From: an uncultured Paracoccaceae bacterium
GTDB taxonomy: Bacteria; Pseudomonadota; Alphaproteobacteria; Rhodobacterales; Rhodobacteraceae
Direction of reading: 5' to 3'
Assembly (NCBI GenBank): GCA_947503925.1
Contig: CANNFQ010000003.1
Location: forward strand, 1-64,000
Length of the DNA stretch: 64,000 nucleotides
The notes under the pieces are model-generated. The model had not been told where the DNA came from, did no database searches, and was given only the letters and a program-made list of their open reading frames with translations. Of this stretch, positions 51,288 to 59,463 are shown piece by piece. The translations under genes were made by a program, and so were the position numbers. How positions within the stretch are numbered: position 1 is the stretch's first letter; every line of letters begins with the position of its first letter.

Positions 51288-52319
51288 CTACCGTGTGAGA
51301 TTGTTCCCGACCGCATCCTGCGCGGCTGAAACAAGCGCTGCACCATCATACCCTTTTGCATTCATTTCGGCGATCCAGCTGGTGGTCACGTCGGCACCCA
51401 GCGCCCTAATGCGTGCGGTCTCATCCTCGGACAGTTGCGCAATTTCGTTGCCATCGGCAGCCATCAGATCACGCCCCACAATATCGCCTGTATCATGCGC
51501 GCGACCGGCCCATTTGCTGGCCATCATCCCGGAATTGGCGTCGATGATCGCCCGCAGATCGTCGGGCATCCCATCATAAACATCCTTGTTCATCGCCCAG
51601 ATGAAATAAAGATTATAAAGCGCACGGTCACCTGCGACATCAGTGTGGCTATCGGTCAATTCGTTCAGCTTCAGGGATGGTGACATCTCCCAAGTGATTA
51701 CACCGCCATCGACGACACCTTTCGACAAAGCCTCTGGAAACTGCGGGACGGGCATACCGATGGGGGTGGCACCCAGTTTTTCCAGCAGCAAGGTTGCTGG
51801 GCGGGACGGGCCACGCAGTTTCAGGCCCGCGAAGTCCTCGACCGTCGCCACGCTCTGCCCACGCTTATGCACAATGCCAGGGCCATGCATATGGACGGCG
51901 ATCACATGCACATCGGCAAAATCATCCATCAGGTATTGCTGGGTGAACTCCCATGCAGCAGCAGAGGCTTCCTCACCCGATTTCGTGGTCATGAAGGGCA
52001 GTTCCATCGCCTCGGCTTCGGGAAAACGGTTGGGTTGATAGCCGGGGATCACCCAGCCGCCATCAATGGCACCATCCCGGATCAAATCATATTGGCTGGG
52101 GGCGGCCCCGCCCAGCTGCATGAAGGGATAAAGTTCGACCTTGATGCGCCCGTTCGATTGTTCCTCGATCGCGTCAGCCCAGGGCTGCATGAAATAGGTC
52201 GGGTTTGCACTGGCAGGTGACACAAAATGCTGAAAGCGCAATGTGACCTCCTGGGCGAGGGCAGATGTTGCAATCAAACTAATGGCTGCCGCAATAGCGG
52301 CGTGCTGGATCAGGTGCAT
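51288..52319 (-). CDS. TRAP transporter substrate-binding protein (DctP family), orphan
   Basis: A 343-residue periplasmic receptor with signal peptide MHLIQHAAIAAAISLIATSALA. Mature part: EVTLRFQHFVSPASANPTYFMQPWADAIEEQSNGRIKVELYP, the ligand-carboxylate arginine region GLKLRGPSRPATLLLEKLGATPIGMPVPQFPEALSKGVVDGG, and YFIWAMNKDVYDGMP, all DctP-like. No DctQ/DctM membrane subunits lie in the window. ATG 52319 has AAAGGA at a good distance; an ATG three codons upstream is also possible. Ligand unknown. Confidence 0.9.
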   Translation of the reverse strand: MHLIQHAAIAAAISLIATSALAQEVTLRFQHFVSPASANPTYFMQPWADAIEEQSNGRIKVELYPFMQLGGAAPSQYDLIRDGAIDGGWVIPGYQPNRFPEAEAMELPFMTTKSGEEASAAAWEFTQQYLMDDFADVHVIAVHMHGPGIVHKRGQSVATVEDFAGLKLRGPSRPATLLLEKLGATPIGMPVPQFPEALSKGVVDGGVITWEMSPSLKLNELTDSHTDVAGDRALYNLYFIWAMNKDVYDGMPDDLRAIIDANSGMMASKWAGRAHDTGDIVGRDLMAADGNEIAQLSEDETARIRALGADVTTSWIAEMNAKGYDGAALVSAAQDAVGNNLTR

Positions 52320-52571
52320 CGAATGCATCCTTTCGATTTGAAATTGAAGGGAGGGGTGCCGCCGCTAGCGACAGCATATATGTGAGGGTTCGTCGCGTCA
52401 GTTTCAAGTCACCCGTAACAGAAATCAAAAAGTATGTAGGTCTTGGCGCCCAATTGGTCAATTTTCGCACGTAAATGATGATTGTGACTTGATCCTTCTG
52501 CTGTGGCCAAAAAAATGATAGTAACTGCAGGACGATTTAATGGCCTTGCCATATGGCGGTAGGAGCGCTCC

Positions 52572-53804
52572 GTGCCAGTAAACCTCGATGGACTGATATT
52601 TAGTCAAATCATGCCCGACAACTCGTCTCCCAATGGATCAGGAGAGTTCGACACAGATCTTGATGGCACCACAAGCCAAGAGGATGAGTTTGTCTCTGTC
52701 ACGAACACCAACAGCACACCGCTTGATATCTCAGGTTGGCAAATCTGGTCTGATTCCACGGGCGGCGGTGCAGATGACACACCACAAGATGGATTGTTTC
52801 ACACATTTCCGGCGGGAACCGTGATTGCGCCTGGCGATACGCTTTGGGTGATCAATGAAATAACCGGTACTTTGGCGTTTGCTCAAGAAGCGTCAGAAGG
52901 TGGCGCGGAGGGCGGACCGACGAATACGAACCTTTTGACCGAGGGCTCGGGTGGTAGCCAGGCAGAATCGATTGCGTTGTATAATCCAGACACCAATGAA
53001 TACATCGTCTTTAACATGTCACCCAACGCGCCGCAGATCACGTCTGTTCCAGGTTTTCCAAGCGGCGCAACTGAAGTCGGTGAAATCGACGGCGATGCCG
53101 TCTTTGCCGATCCAGGTCACGGGTTTTCTTATCAATATGACGCGGCGACGGACACCTATATCTATGCGCCTGCGTTCATCCCCTGCTTTGCAGAAGGCAC
53201 GTTGATTGAAACGCCCGACGGGGCGAGACCAATTGAACGCCTGAAAGCCGGTGATCTGGTTTTGACCCGCGACGATGATGCGCAGCCTGTTCTTTGGACA
53301 GGTGCGACGAAGATGGACTTTGCCAACGAAAAGAATGTCGATCAGCGCCCGATTGAATTCAAGCCAGGAAGTCTCGGACCTGCGCTGCCCACACAAACAC
53401 TTGTTGTATCACCGCAGCATAAAATGCTGATGATTGACGCCACAGGTGCAGAGGTTCTGGCACCAGCGGCTGGTCTGACTGAGCGGCGGTTTGTCCGGAT
53501 CAAAAAGGGCGCAAAAAGTGTGACTTGGTACCATCTCCTGCTACCAAAACATGCGATCATCACATCAAACGGGGTTCCAACCGAGAGTTTTTATCCCGGC
53601 GATCAGGCAATGTCTGCTTTGCCGGTCCGCCACCGTCTTACGGTTATGGCGCATTTTCCGCAGACGGTCAGTCTACCCGCCAAAGCTCGCCCTTTTCTGA
53701 CCGTGCGGCAAACACTGGATAAGCGCGCCACAACCCTGAGACCAGCCTGCGCTGTGCTTATGCAGGATTTGTCGGATGAAACTTCCCTGACGGCGACAGC
53801 GTAA
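52572..53804 (+). CDS. Lamin-tail plus Hint-domain secreted protein
   Basis: The 410-residue protein has an N-terminal lamin-tail-like domain (about 5-150; LIFSQIMPDNSS, EDEFVSVTNTNSTPLDISGWQIW, GDTLWVINE) and a C-terminal Hint domain (about 204-350): IPCFAEGTLIETPDGARPIERLKAGDLVLTRDDDAQPVLWTG with Cys205 at the cleavage-type position, and VVSPQHKMLM with its conserved His. Hint modules self-process in hedgehog and inteins; this Rhodobacterales form sits in extracellular proteins without signal peptides, probably type I secreted. GTG start at 52572 with AGGAGC upstream. Its last 47 nt overlap the convergent map gene. Confidence 0.85.
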   Translation: MPVNLDGLIFSQIMPDNSSPNGSGEFDTDLDGTTSQEDEFVSVTNTNSTPLDISGWQIWSDSTGGGADDTPQDGLFHTFPAGTVIAPGDTLWVINEITGTLAFAQEASEGGAEGGPTNTNLLTEGSGGSQAESIALYNPDTNEYIVFNMSPNAPQITSVPGFPSGATEVGEIDGDAVFADPGHGFSYQYDAATDTYIYAPAFIPCFAEGTLIETPDGARPIERLKAGDLVLTRDDDAQPVLWTGATKMDFANEKNVDQRPIEFKPGSLGPALPTQTLVVSPQHKMLMIDATGAEVLAPAAGLTERRFVRIKKGAKSVTWYHLLLPKHAIITSNGVPTESFYPGDQAMSALPVRHRLTVMAHFPQTVSLPAKARPFLTVRQTLDKRATTLRPACAVLMQDLSDETSLTATA

Positions 53805-54570
53805 AAATCTCGCAACCATCTGCAGTGATCCCGATGGAATGCTCAAACTGCGCTGACAGGGATTTGTCGCGGGTCACCGCCGTCCAGTCATCCGCCAGCA
53901 CCTTGGTATCGGCCCTGCCCAGATTGATCATGGGCTCAATTGTGAAAAACATGCCTTCTTCCAATGTGGGGCCAGTGCCGGGGCGACCGAAATGGACAAC
54001 GTTTGGTGGGGCGTGAAACACCCGGCCCAATCCGTGACCACAGAAATCGCGGACAACCGACATCCGGTTACTTTCAGCATAAACTTGGATCGCATGGCCG
54101 ATATCACCGAAGGTATTGCCGGGTTTCGCCGCTTCGATTCCGCGCATCAGCGCGTCATGGGTGACCTGAATCAACCGCTCCGCCTTGCGTGACGCGTTGC
54201 CAGCGACATACATTCGGCTGGTATCGCCGAACCATCCGTCGACAATCACCGTGACGTCGATATTCAGGATATCGCCATCTTTCAGCTTCTTGTCGCCAGG
54301 GATACCGTGACAAACGACATGATTGACAGAGATGCAGCTGGCATGCCGGTAGCCCTTATACCCGATCGTAGCCGATGTTGCGCCCGCATCCTCAACCATC
54401 TGGGTAATCAGCCGGTCGATCTCGCCGGTGGTCTGACCGGGAAAGACATGAGCGGCGATATCATCCAGAATTTGCGCCGCCAAAGCGCCCGCCGCATACA
54501 TCCCGGCAGAATCGCTGCGTTCGTAAATCCGAATGCCATCCTTTGTGATACGGCCACTATTCGTTTCCAC
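53758..54570 (-). CDS. map: Type I methionine aminopeptidase
   Basis: A 270-residue MetAP: catalytic His in HASCISVNHVVCHGIPGD, dinuclear metal ligands Asp and Asp in LNIDVTVIVDGWFGDTSRMYVAG, His in GHGLGRVFHAPPNVVHFG, Glu in MFFTIEPMINLG and Glu in SAQFEHSIGIT. It removes N-terminal methionine from nascent proteins. The start is GTG 54570 with AAAGGA 8 nt upstream. Its 3' end runs 47 nt into the convergent Hint-protein gene. Confidence 0.95.
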   Translation of the reverse strand: METNSGRITKDGIRIYERSDSAGMYAAGALAAQILDDIAAHVFPGQTTGEIDRLITQMVEDAGATSATIGYKGYRHASCISVNHVVCHGIPGDKKLKDGDILNIDVTVIVDGWFGDTSRMYVAGNASRKAERLIQVTHDALMRGIEAAKPGNTFGDIGHAIQVYAESNRMSVVRDFCGHGLGRVFHAPPNVVHFGRPGTGPTLEEGMFFTIEPMINLGRADTKVLADDWTAVTRDKSLSAQFEHSIGITADGCEIFTLSPSGKFHPTNPA

Positions 54571-54582
54571 CGGGGTCGTCCT

Positions 54583-54705
54583 TTATCCGTTTCGCCCTAG
54601 CACATAGGCGAATTGCTGACCGACTTCTAGAGTTGGCAGGAATTCAGTCTCCTTAGGGTCAGGACCCTGTTTGTAGTAGGTCAACGGATCTGACAGCGAC
54701 GACAT
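54583..54705 (-). CDS. Possible 40-residue leader ORF upstream of map
   Basis: A small frame reads MSSLSDPLTYYKQGPDPKET and continues 20 residues to a stop 12 nt before the map GTG; it has no clear ribosome site. It lies in the 308-bp gap 54571-54878 between the divergent map and matB genes. The gap also holds a palindrome AGGGTC-AG-GACCCT (54655-54668) inside this frame and AT-rich sequence before matB. It could be a leader peptide, a decayed gene or chance. Confidence 0.25.
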   Translation of the reverse strand: MSSLSDPLTYYKQGPDPKETEFLPTLEVGQQFAYVLGRNG

Positions 54706-54878
54706 TCGGGACAAAATGGCGATCGACCTCTGGCAGCGCGCCGACCTGCAACGATGGTCTGCCTTCAGATCCTAGTACAAGATTCATACGCAAATGATGA
54801 AACAGAAATTGCCTCACGCATTTCAAAATTGCATGAGATTGCCTAAAAAACGTCAGCAGATCGATCAAGGAACATCCC

Positions 54879-56363
54879 GTGACAAACATTCTTTATGATG
54901 CGCTGATCGCACCGCATGCCCAAAATGACGGCGTCTTTCTGGTGCTGGATGACGGGACACAATGGACTTATCGGCAATTCGTGCAGCGGGCCGCGCAAAT
55001 GGCGCATGTGTTGCACAAAGCCGGCGTCAAGCCCGGTGATCGGCTTGTTGTGCAAGGGCCGAAAACGGCAGAAGCAATTGCGCTTTACGGTGCTGCCCTT
55101 CAGACCGGTGCGATCTATCTGCCGCTGAACACCGCCTACACAGAAAGCGAAATCCGTTACTTTGTCGATGACGCGACCCCGACCCTTGTTATCTGTGATC
55201 CCGGCAAGCTTGATGCGATGCTGGGCATGTGCGCCTGTAAGGTCCTGACATTGGCGAAGGACAGCACAGGCAGCCTCAGCCGTGCCGCTGATGAGCGGCC
55301 CACAGATTTTGACACCGTGGCTCGTGGCTCCGATGATCTGGCCGCTTTGCTTTACACTTCTGGTACGACGGGCCGTTCCAAAGGGGCGATGATGAGCCAT
55401 CGAAACCTGTTATCGAATGCCGTCTCACTCACCCAGCTTTGGCAGATCACCGTACAGGATCGGTTGATCCACGCCTTGCCGATCTTTCACACCCATGGGC
55501 TGTTTGTGGCGCTGAATACCAGCCTTCTTGCTGGGGCAGAAGTGCGCTTCATGGCCGGTTTTGATGCCGAAACGATCATAGCGGAGCTCCCTCAATCCAC
55601 ATTGATCATGGGGGTGCCAACCTTTTATACAAGGCTTCTGGACGATGCGCGTCTGACCCCTGATCTGGTGGCGACGATGCGTCTTTTCATATCGGGTTCC
55701 GCCCCTTTACTGGCCGAAACCCACAACGCGTTTGAAGCGCGCACAGGCCACCGCATTCTGGAACGCTACGGGATGACTGAGACGAATATGATCACCTCCA
55801 ACCCCTATGATGGCGAACGCATTGCCGGGACAGTCGGCTATGCCTTGCCCGATGTTGAGGTGGTAATCACAATTGATGGCCAGCCTGCCGCCGCCGGTCA
55901 GGTGGGCATGATCGAGGTGCGCGGTGCCAATGTTTTTCAGGGCTATTGGAACATGCCCGAAAAGACGGCAGAGGAGCTGCGCGATACCGGGTTTTTCATC
56001 ACTGGCGATTTGGGCGTGCAGACGAAAGATGGGCGGATCAGCATTGTGGGGCGACAGAAAGACCTGATCATTTCGGGCGGCTACAATATCTATCCCAAAG
56101 AAATCGAAGACGTGATCAACGACGTCAACGGTGTGTTGGAAACTGCGGTCTTTGGCGTACCACATGCCGATTTCGGTGAGGCCGTCATGGCCGCGATCGT
56201 GCTGGAGGATCCATCTTTTGACCCCGACACAATCGCCGCACTTGTGGAACAACTGCTTGCGCGGTTCAAACACCCGCGCCGTTACATCGTGATGGATGCC
56301 CTGCCCCGGAACACGATGGGAAAAGTGCAGAAAAACATCCTCCGCACCGCATACGGCGCCTGA
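54879..56363 (+). CDS. matB: Malonyl-CoA synthetase
   Basis: A 494-residue ANL ligase: P-loop ALLYTSGTTGRSKGAMMSHRNL, HALPIFHTHGLFVALNTSLLAGAEV, substrate pocket FISGSAPLLAETHNAFEARTGHRILERYGMTETNM, hinge IVGRQKDLIISGGYNIYPKEIE and the catalytic lysine in RNTMGKVQKNIL. The FHTHGLFVA and SGSAPLL...H patterns are those of MatB, which makes malonyl- or methylmalonyl-CoA from the free acid. GTG start at 54879 with AAGGA upstream. It is not next to matA or matC. Confidence 0.92.
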   Translation: MTNILYDALIAPHAQNDGVFLVLDDGTQWTYRQFVQRAAQMAHVLHKAGVKPGDRLVVQGPKTAEAIALYGAALQTGAIYLPLNTAYTESEIRYFVDDATPTLVICDPGKLDAMLGMCACKVLTLAKDSTGSLSRAADERPTDFDTVARGSDDLAALLYTSGTTGRSKGAMMSHRNLLSNAVSLTQLWQITVQDRLIHALPIFHTHGLFVALNTSLLAGAEVRFMAGFDAETIIAELPQSTLIMGVPTFYTRLLDDARLTPDLVATMRLFISGSAPLLAETHNAFEARTGHRILERYGMTETNMITSNPYDGERIAGTVGYALPDVEVVITIDGQPAAAGQVGMIEVRGANVFQGYWNMPEKTAEELRDTGFFITGDLGVQTKDGRISIVGRQKDLIISGGYNIYPKEIEDVINDVNGVLETAVFGVPHADFGEAVMAAIVLEDPSFDPDTIAALVEQLLARFKHPRRYIVMDALPRNTMGKVQKNILRTAYGA

Positions 56364-56440
56364 TCTGCCACGCTTGAAACGGGTGTGGAAATCGGCAGGT
56401 CAGGCCCTATAACGTGACGAACCAAGAAACGGAGAGCCCC

Positions 56441-57163
56441 ATGCCGAACCCGACCGCCGCCATGCTTGTCATTGGGGATGAAATCCTGTCCGGACGCACC
56501 CGCGACGCGAACATGCATCATCTTGCCGGGGAACTGACCGCTGCGGGCATTGACCTGCGCGAGGTTCGCGTTGTCAGCGATGACAAGCCCGCCATCATTG
56601 CGGCGGTTCAGGCGCTTTCCGCGGGCTTCACGCATGTTTTCACAAGTGGTGGGATTGGTCCCACCCATGATGACATCACCGCCGATTGTATCGCCGCCGC
56701 CTTTGAGACGCATATCGACGTGCGCGACGATGCGCGCGCTTTGCTGCAGGCGCATTACGACCGATCCGGTCAGGAACTGAACGCCGCCCGGCTGCGCATG
56801 GCGCGCATTCCGGATGGGGCCACGCTGATCGATAATCCGGTCAGCACTGCCCCCGGCTTCACGATCCGCAATGTACATGTGATGGCTGGGGTGCCATCGG
56901 TGTTTCAGGCCATGGTCGCAAGCATCCTGCCAACACTCACCGGCGGCGCGCCGCTGATATCGCGGACCCTGCGGGTGATGCGCGGCGAGGGCGATATCGC
57001 CGGGCCATTGGGGCAATTTGCCGAAGGTTTCCCCGATCTATCGGTCGGGTCCTATCCGTTTCAGAAGGATGGGATCTATGGGTCAAATATCGTTCTGCGC
57101 GGTGCGGATGCAGCACAATTGGATTTGGCAATGGATCAATTGCATCATATGCTTAAGATGTGA
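56441..57163 (+). CDS. Molybdopterin-binding (MoaB/CinA-like) protein
   Basis: The 240-residue protein is a MoCF-fold domain: AMLVIGDEILSGRTRDANMHHLAGELTAAGIDLREVRVVSDD, then VFTSGGIGPTHDDITADCIAAAFE with the GGxGPTxDD motif. It resembles the N-terminal half of CinA and lacks the C-terminal nicotinamide-nucleotide amidase. The stand-alone form may bind pterin or ADP-ribose; function is uncertain. GGAGAG precedes ATG 56441. Its stop overlaps the GNAT gene start (GTGA). Confidence 0.87.
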   Translation: MPNPTAAMLVIGDEILSGRTRDANMHHLAGELTAAGIDLREVRVVSDDKPAIIAAVQALSAGFTHVFTSGGIGPTHDDITADCIAAAFETHIDVRDDARALLQAHYDRSGQELNAARLRMARIPDGATLIDNPVSTAPGFTIRNVHVMAGVPSVFQAMVASILPTLTGGAPLISRTLRVMRGEGDIAGPLGQFAEGFPDLSVGSYPFQKDGIYGSNIVLRGADAAQLDLAMDQLHHMLKM

Positions 57164-57885
57164 CGTTACCCAGTGCGCAAAAACTATACGCCGTGATTGA
57201 TGGCACATGGCCCGCCTCTGCCAAACAGGCGCTTGGGCCCTGGACGGTGCGGCTGGATGATAGCGGGTCAAGTCGAGTCAGCGCCGCAACCGCCGAATTG
57301 CCCGCTACCGCAGACGATGTCGCCCTTGCCGCCGACGCGATGCGTGAGGCCGGGCAAAACCCGCTTTTCATGATCCGCGAGGGCGAAGAGGCGCTGGATG
57401 CCGCGTTGGAAGCACTTGGCTATGTGATCAAGGACCCGGTGAACATGTATGCGGCACCGGTTGCGGCCATCGCCACAAAGCGCCCGCCACCGGTCACATC
57501 TTTCGAGGTCTGGCCACCGCTTTCCGTGCAAATAGAAATCTGGGAGGCAGGCGGGATCGGCGCAGGCAGGCTCGATATTATGGATCGGGCGCGACAGCCG
57601 AAAACCACCTTGCTGGGGCGGCTGAACGATAAACCGGCCGGGTCGGTTTATGTTGGCATTGCTGCCGACTGTGCGATGATCCATGCGCTTGAAATTGCAT
57701 CAGATTACCGACGGCAAGGGTTGGCTGTTGCCTTGACCCGTGCAGCAGCATTCTGGGCGCAGGCCAAAGGGGCCACCTACCTGACACTGGTAGCAACCCG
57801 CGACAATGCGGCTGCCAATGCGCTCTATGCTTCCCTCGGGATGACCATTGTGGGACAGTATCACTATCGTAGCCTGTCGGAGTGA
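57160..57885 (+). CDS. GNAT-family N-acetyltransferase
   Basis: The 241-residue protein has its acetyl-CoA motif in the C-terminal half: MIHALEIASDYRRQGLAVALTRAAAFWAQAKGATYLTLVATRDNAAANALYASLGMTIVGQYHYR, with the Q/RxxGxG/A-like RRQGLA pyrophosphate loop and the N-x-x-A-x-x-L-Y-x-x-L-G-M end. The N-terminal half is divergent. Acceptor unknown. GTG start overlaps the previous stop. Confidence 0.85.
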   Translation: MTLPSAQKLYAVIDGTWPASAKQALGPWTVRLDDSGSSRVSAATAELPATADDVALAADAMREAGQNPLFMIREGEEALDAALEALGYVIKDPVNMYAAPVAAIATKRPPPVTSFEVWPPLSVQIEIWEAGGIGAGRLDIMDRARQPKTTLLGRLNDKPAGSVYVGIAADCAMIHALEIASDYRRQGLAVALTRAAAFWAQAKGATYLTLVATRDNAAANALYASLGMTIVGQYHYRSLSE

Positions 57886-57889
57886 TCCC

Positions 57890-58456
57890 TTGACCAAACA
57901 ACCCACCGCGCTGGACCTGCCAATGGTTCATCCGCTGCCAGAAGCGACCCAGAAATATTTTGACGTCTGCACCGACAAACTGGGCATGGTCCCGAATGTC
58001 TTGCAGGCCTATGCGTTTGACATTGATAAGCTCAACGCATTCACCGCCCTTTACAACGATGTGATGCTGGCCGATTCCGGCTTGTCGAAACTGGAGCGTG
58101 AAATGATTGCGGTTACGGTCTCATCGATCAATAAATGCTACTATTGCCTGACCTCGCACGGGGCGGCGGTCAGGCAATTGTCGGGCGATCCGCAATTGGG
58201 CGAGATGCTGGTGATGAACTGGCGGGCGGCCCCCTTGGACGCACGACAAAAGGCGATGCTGGAATTTGCGGAACTGATGACCGCGGCCAGTGCCAAAATT
58301 ACCGAAGCGGATCGCGATGCATTGCGCGGGGTCGGTTTTTCAGATCGCGACATCTGGGACATCGCCGCCGTCACGGGTTTTTACAACATGAGCAATCGGG
58401 TCGCGTCGGCGACCGATATGCGCCCGAATGATGAATATCACGCACAGGCCCGATGA
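57890..58456 (+). CDS. Peroxidase-related AhpD-like carboxymuconolactone decarboxylase-family protein
   Basis: A 188-residue AhpD-fold protein with the redox motif SSINKCYYCLTSHGAAV (CxxCxxxH) typical of alkylhydroperoxidase D-like enzymes; N-terminal MVHPLPEATQKYFDVCTDKLGMVPNVLQAYAF and C-terminal VGFSDRDIWDIAAVTGFYNMSNRVAS fit the uncharacterised peroxidase-related subfamily. It probably reduces peroxides with a dithiol partner. I choose TTG 57890, 4 nt after the GNAT stop, with GGAG 7 nt upstream; ATG 57924 is the alternative. Confidence 0.87.
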   Translation: MTKQPTALDLPMVHPLPEATQKYFDVCTDKLGMVPNVLQAYAFDIDKLNAFTALYNDVMLADSGLSKLEREMIAVTVSSINKCYYCLTSHGAAVRQLSGDPQLGEMLVMNWRAAPLDARQKAMLEFAELMTAASAKITEADRDALRGVGFSDRDIWDIAAVTGFYNMSNRVASATDMRPNDEYHAQAR

Positions 58457-59397
58457 ACCGGACCGCGCTGCTTTCACTGATCTGTTGGGCTGGAATGGCC
58501 GGGGCGCAAACCCTTGAATTTCCAAGCAATGCCAGCCTGCAATTAGAAAAGAGCAGCCCGCTGGACAGCTACACCATCCCTGTCGGTATCTGGGACAAGG
58601 GCGCAATGCCGACCGAAGTGGTCGAAGGCCGCCTGACCCAGCAGGCATGGCGGATCGCGGCCCAATCGCTGACCACATTGCAACTTTTGCGCCCATTGCG
58701 CGAACAGTTGCGTAATGATCGCTTTCGCATCATCTTTGAATGTCAGACAGAGGCCTGCGGCGGCTTTGACTTCCGGTTTAACACCGCAACCCTGCCGCCC
58801 CCGGAAATGCAGGTCAATATCGGCGATTTTCGGTTCCTGACCGCCAGTCGGATCGTGCCGGAAGGCACTGAATATGTCAGTCTGTTCGTTAGCCGGACAG
58901 CACAGGCCGGGTTCGTGCAAGTCACCAGCGTCAACCCTGCCGCTGCAAGCGACACACCACTGGTCACAACAACCGCCCCGGCCCTGCGCGGCCCGGATGC
59001 GCCCCCGACAGGCGATTTGGCGCAGCAGTTGGAAACTGTCGGTCATGTCACATTGGACGATCTGACATTCGCAACGGGTTCATCACAGCTAAGCGACGAA
59101 TCCTTCGCCTCGCTTGCCGGCTTGGCGGATTATCTGGTCGCTTTTCCTGACAGAACCGTTGCCCTTGTCGGCCATACTGACAGTTCGGGGTCGCTGGACG
59201 CCAATATCGCCCTATCGAAAAGACGGGCAGCAGCGGTGCTGGAACGGCTGGTCAGCGATTTCGGGATCAGCCGGACAAAGCTTGCCGCCGAAGGTATGGG
59301 TTATCTGGCCCCGATTGATACCAATGCGACCGAAACCGGTCGCGAGGCCAATCGACGGGTCGAGGTCATCGTCACATCAATTCCTGAAAGTGAATAA
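58453..59397 (+). CDS. OmpA-family outer-membrane/periplasmic protein
   Basis: The 314-residue protein has a signal peptide (MNRTALLSLICWAGMAGA), a unique N-terminal region with one Cys pair (ECQTEACGG) and a C-terminal OmpA-like peptidoglycan-binding domain (about 195-310): LTFATGSSQLSDESFASLAGLADYL, VALVGHTDSSGSLDANIALSKRRAAAVLERLV and LAAEGMGYLAPI with EANRRVEVIV. It anchors the outer membrane to peptidoglycan. It overlaps the AhpD-like gene by ATGA and ends the four-gene coupled string from 56441. Confidence 0.9.
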   Translation: MNRTALLSLICWAGMAGAQTLEFPSNASLQLEKSSPLDSYTIPVGIWDKGAMPTEVVEGRLTQQAWRIAAQSLTTLQLLRPLREQLRNDRFRIIFECQTEACGGFDFRFNTATLPPPEMQVNIGDFRFLTASRIVPEGTEYVSLFVSRTAQAGFVQVTSVNPAAASDTPLVTTTAPALRGPDAPPTGDLAQQLETVGHVTLDDLTFATGSSQLSDESFASLAGLADYLVAFPDRTVALVGHTDSSGSLDANIALSKRRAAAVLERLVSDFGISRTKLAAEGMGYLAPIDTNATETGREANRRVEVIVTSIPESE

Positions 59398-59425
59398 AAA
59401 AGCGCGGCCAACAACACGGCCGCGC
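59396..59425 (-). terminator. Terminator of the LysR gene
   Basis: GCGCGGCC (59402-59409) and GGCCGCGC (59418-59425) form an 8-bp stem. On the minus strand it is followed by TTTTTT (59401-59396), so it terminates the LysR gene; on the plus strand it follows the OmpA-like gene directly. Confidence 0.85.
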
Positions 59426-59463
59426 AAGTATTCTAAAATGCACCTTGGGAAATGTCGTGAATA

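Noticed and set aside
54640-54780. Possible insertion-sequence end in the map/matB gap
   Set aside because: Only one short palindrome is visible, without a partner inverted repeat, target duplication or transposase motif.
54659-54889. 76-codon minus-strand frame in the map/matB gap
   Set aside because: It overlaps the matB start, has no ribosome site and matches nothing I know; the alternative 40-codon frame nearer map is listed instead at low confidence.
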